A stretch of 8,011 nucleotides of DNA from DATJHM01 sp035493895 (lineage in GTDB: Bacteria; Chloroflexota; Ktedonobacteria; Ktedonobacterales; Ktedonobacteraceae). The stretch is taken from NCBI GenBank assembly GCA_035493895.1, contig DATJHM010000193.1:1-8011 (forward strand), in the 5' to 3' direction. The notes below the pieces were generated by a model. The model saw only the letters and a program-made list of their open reading frames with translations. It searched no databases and was not told where the DNA came from. Shown piece after piece: positions 7,422 through 8,011 of the stretch. Every line of letters begins with the position of its first letter. The stretch's first letter is position 1. A program made the translations under genes and the position numbers.

Positions 7422-7471
7422 AAACCCGCCTATCCGCCTGGGTTGAAACCACAGCGGCTTGCGGCGGGTTT
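7422..7471. terminator. Large 50-base stem-loop, possible bidirectional terminator or element left end
   Basis: AAACCCGCC (7422-7430) and GGCGGGTTT (7463-7471) form a perfect 9-bp stem. Inside, CCG/CGG (7434-7436, 7455-7457), CTG/CAG (7438-7440, 7452-7454) and GGTT/AACC (7441-7444, 7447-7450) continue the stem with small bulges. On the plus strand it is followed by TGTTTTT, and on the minus strand the second arm runs into TTTTTC, so it has terminator character both ways. It would insulate tnpB from the lipoprotein promoter. It could instead be the left-end hairpin of the TnpB element. The fold is clear, the role is not. Confidence 0.55.
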
Positions 7472-7488
7472 GTTTTTGTCAGAATTTC

Positions 7489-7518
7489 TTGACAAGCATA
7501 CACTAATTATGTTAATAT
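7489..7518 (+). promoter_or_regulatory. Sigma70-type promoter for the lipoprotein gene
   Basis: A consensus -35 box TTGACA at 7489-7494 is followed after 18 bases by TAATAT at 7513-7518, a four-of-six match to the -10 box, in AT-rich DNA. Transcription would begin near 7525 and run into the lipoprotein gene with a leader of about 290 bases. No other promoter as good is seen in the 7332-7814 gap. This is a sequence match only. Confidence 0.5.
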
Positions 7519-7528
7519 ACGTATTAAC
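7511..7528. promoter_or_regulatory. Operator-like inverted repeat over the -10 box
   Basis: GTTAATA (7511-7517) and TATTAAC (7522-7528) are exact inverted arms around the four bases TACG. The site covers the proposed -10 box and the start of transcription. TAATTA occurs on either side, at 7504-7509 and 7533-7538. A repressor dimer bound here would block the promoter. No regulator gene is in the window, so the binding protein is unknown. Confidence 0.45.
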
Positions 7529-7702
7529 CTGGTAATTATACCTGCGTTTCTCAATCATAGAAACAACTTTTACTAGAGTTATAGATGCATTGAACGTTAA
7601 ACCTCTTCTCCGCCGAAAGGTTATCTTTGCTTCGTATATATTCTTTTCAGAACAACTTGCGACAAGATTATCCTGGCAAGAGAACATTGGTTTGTGAGCA
7701 TT

Positions 7703-7738
7703 CTTGTATTCTCTTCTCGTGAAAAGAGAACATGCAAG
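7703..7738 (+). promoter_or_regulatory. Leader hairpin upstream of the lipoprotein gene
   Basis: CTTGTA (7703-7708) pairs with TGCAAG (7733-7738, one G-U pair), and TTCTCTT (7709-7715) pairs exactly with AAGAGAA (7724-7730). This gives 13 pairs with a two-base bulge and an eight-base loop. It lies in the proposed leader, 77 bases before the lipoprotein ATG, and is followed by TTCTTTCTG. It could be an attenuator or an mRNA-stabilising structure. No known riboswitch class was recognised. Confidence 0.4.
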
Positions 7739-7814
7739 TTCTTTCTGATAAGTTTGTTTGTTGGTTTGCGTTACCCCATATTTATGGCTTTTTTGCCAGA
7801 TACGGAGTTCACAG

Positions 7815-8011
7815 ATGCTGAGACCAATGATCGAGCTTCATACTCGTCGCGACTCCCCTTCCCCGTATGCATCACCTTCCCGCCCTCTCTGGATGTCTTT
7901 TGTTGTTGTCGGTGTAGTCTGTCTCCTGTTCTTATCTGCCTGTGGAGGCGGGAATACGTCAGTTACGCCACAAAAGGCAACCGCCAAAGGTGGAAACCTC
8001 ACGGTTGGTTT
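7815..8011 (+). CDS. Lipoprotein, probable ABC transporter substrate-binding protein (3' partial)
   Basis: The first 65 codons of a secreted lipoprotein that runs off the window. A charged N-terminal stretch (residues 1-25, with Arg11, Arg12 and Arg23) precedes a hydrophobic segment (26-42). The lipobox LSAC follows, with Cys43 as the predicted lipidated residue. Signal peptidase II would cut before Cys43, and the mature protein starts CGGGN, followed by a Thr/Ser/Lys-rich linker. KGGNLTVG at the edge resembles the first strand of family 5 (oligopeptide/nickel-type) substrate-binding proteins, which commonly start GGTLTVG. It would then capture a solute outside the membrane for an ABC importer; the permease and ATPase genes would lie to the right. 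The ATG is supported by GGAG (7804-7807) seven bases upstream. Lipoprotein status is well supported; the binding-protein family rests on a few residues. Confidence 0.75.
   Translation, partial: MLRPMIELHTRRDSPSPYASPSRPLWMSFVVVGVVCLLFLSACGGGNTSVTPQKATAKGGNLTVG

Noticed and set aside
7430..7687. An 85-codon minus-strand frame in the gap before the lipoprotein gene, considered as the lost peptidase N-terminus
   Set aside because: The translation has no resemblance to S9 peptidases, and the frame crosses the large hairpin and the promoter region.
7785..7798. TGGC-TTTTTT-GCCA hairpin just before the lipoprotein ribosome site
   Set aside because: Only four pairs with a six-T loop; too weak to support as a regulatory structure.

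Overview
The window looks like chromosomal DNA of a member of Chloroflexota, most likely the class Ktedonobacteria. This is an inference from the company of genes: a helical-tail protein of the kind found behind SWIM zinc fingers in that group, an Rv1855c-like F420-type luciferase-fold oxidoreductase, an S9 peptidase, a family 5 lipoprotein, and a large TnpB with a long C-terminal tail. No rRNA, tRNA or CRISPR array is visible. The genes are mostly unrelated metabolic or accessory genes plus one insertion sequence, so this is not an obvious single operon or defence island.

Layout. (1) From the left edge to 1390 (+): the C-terminal part of a SWIM-type helical-repeat protein, with a reading frame open to the window edge. 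(2) 1391-1496: a convergent gap with a perfect 12-bp inverted repeat. (3) 1497-2417 (-): a flavin/F420-dependent luciferase-like oxidoreductase. (4) 2418-2669: a divergent gap with a hairpin in the leader of the oxidoreductase gene. (5) 2670-3758 (+): a DUF2891 protein. (6) 3798-5735 (-): an S9 prolyl oligopeptidase-family serine peptidase. Its extreme N-terminus appears to have been replaced by the end of an insertion sequence. (7) about 5694-7394 (-): an IS200/IS605-family, IS1341-type element carrying only tnpB, with a clear right-end hairpin that should be the 3' end of an omega RNA. (8) 7293-7814: about 520 bases without a convincing gene, partly AT-rich. It holds two hairpins near the left side of the element, a good sigma70-type promoter overlapped by an operator-like inverted repeat, and a structured leader. 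(9) 7815 to the right edge (+): the signal peptide and start of a lipoprotein, probably an oligopeptide-type ABC transporter substrate-binding protein.

The most interesting spot is the junction around 5690-5780. The right end of the TnpB element sits directly against the S9 peptidase gene. The tnpB stop codon (TAG) is followed in the same frame by 13 sense codons and then the GTG that begins the peptidase frame, so the element supplies the peptidase's first codons. No missing peptidase N-terminus can be recognised on the other side of the element. The second spot is the regulatory region ahead of the lipoprotein gene. I see no strong evidence for a wholly new system.
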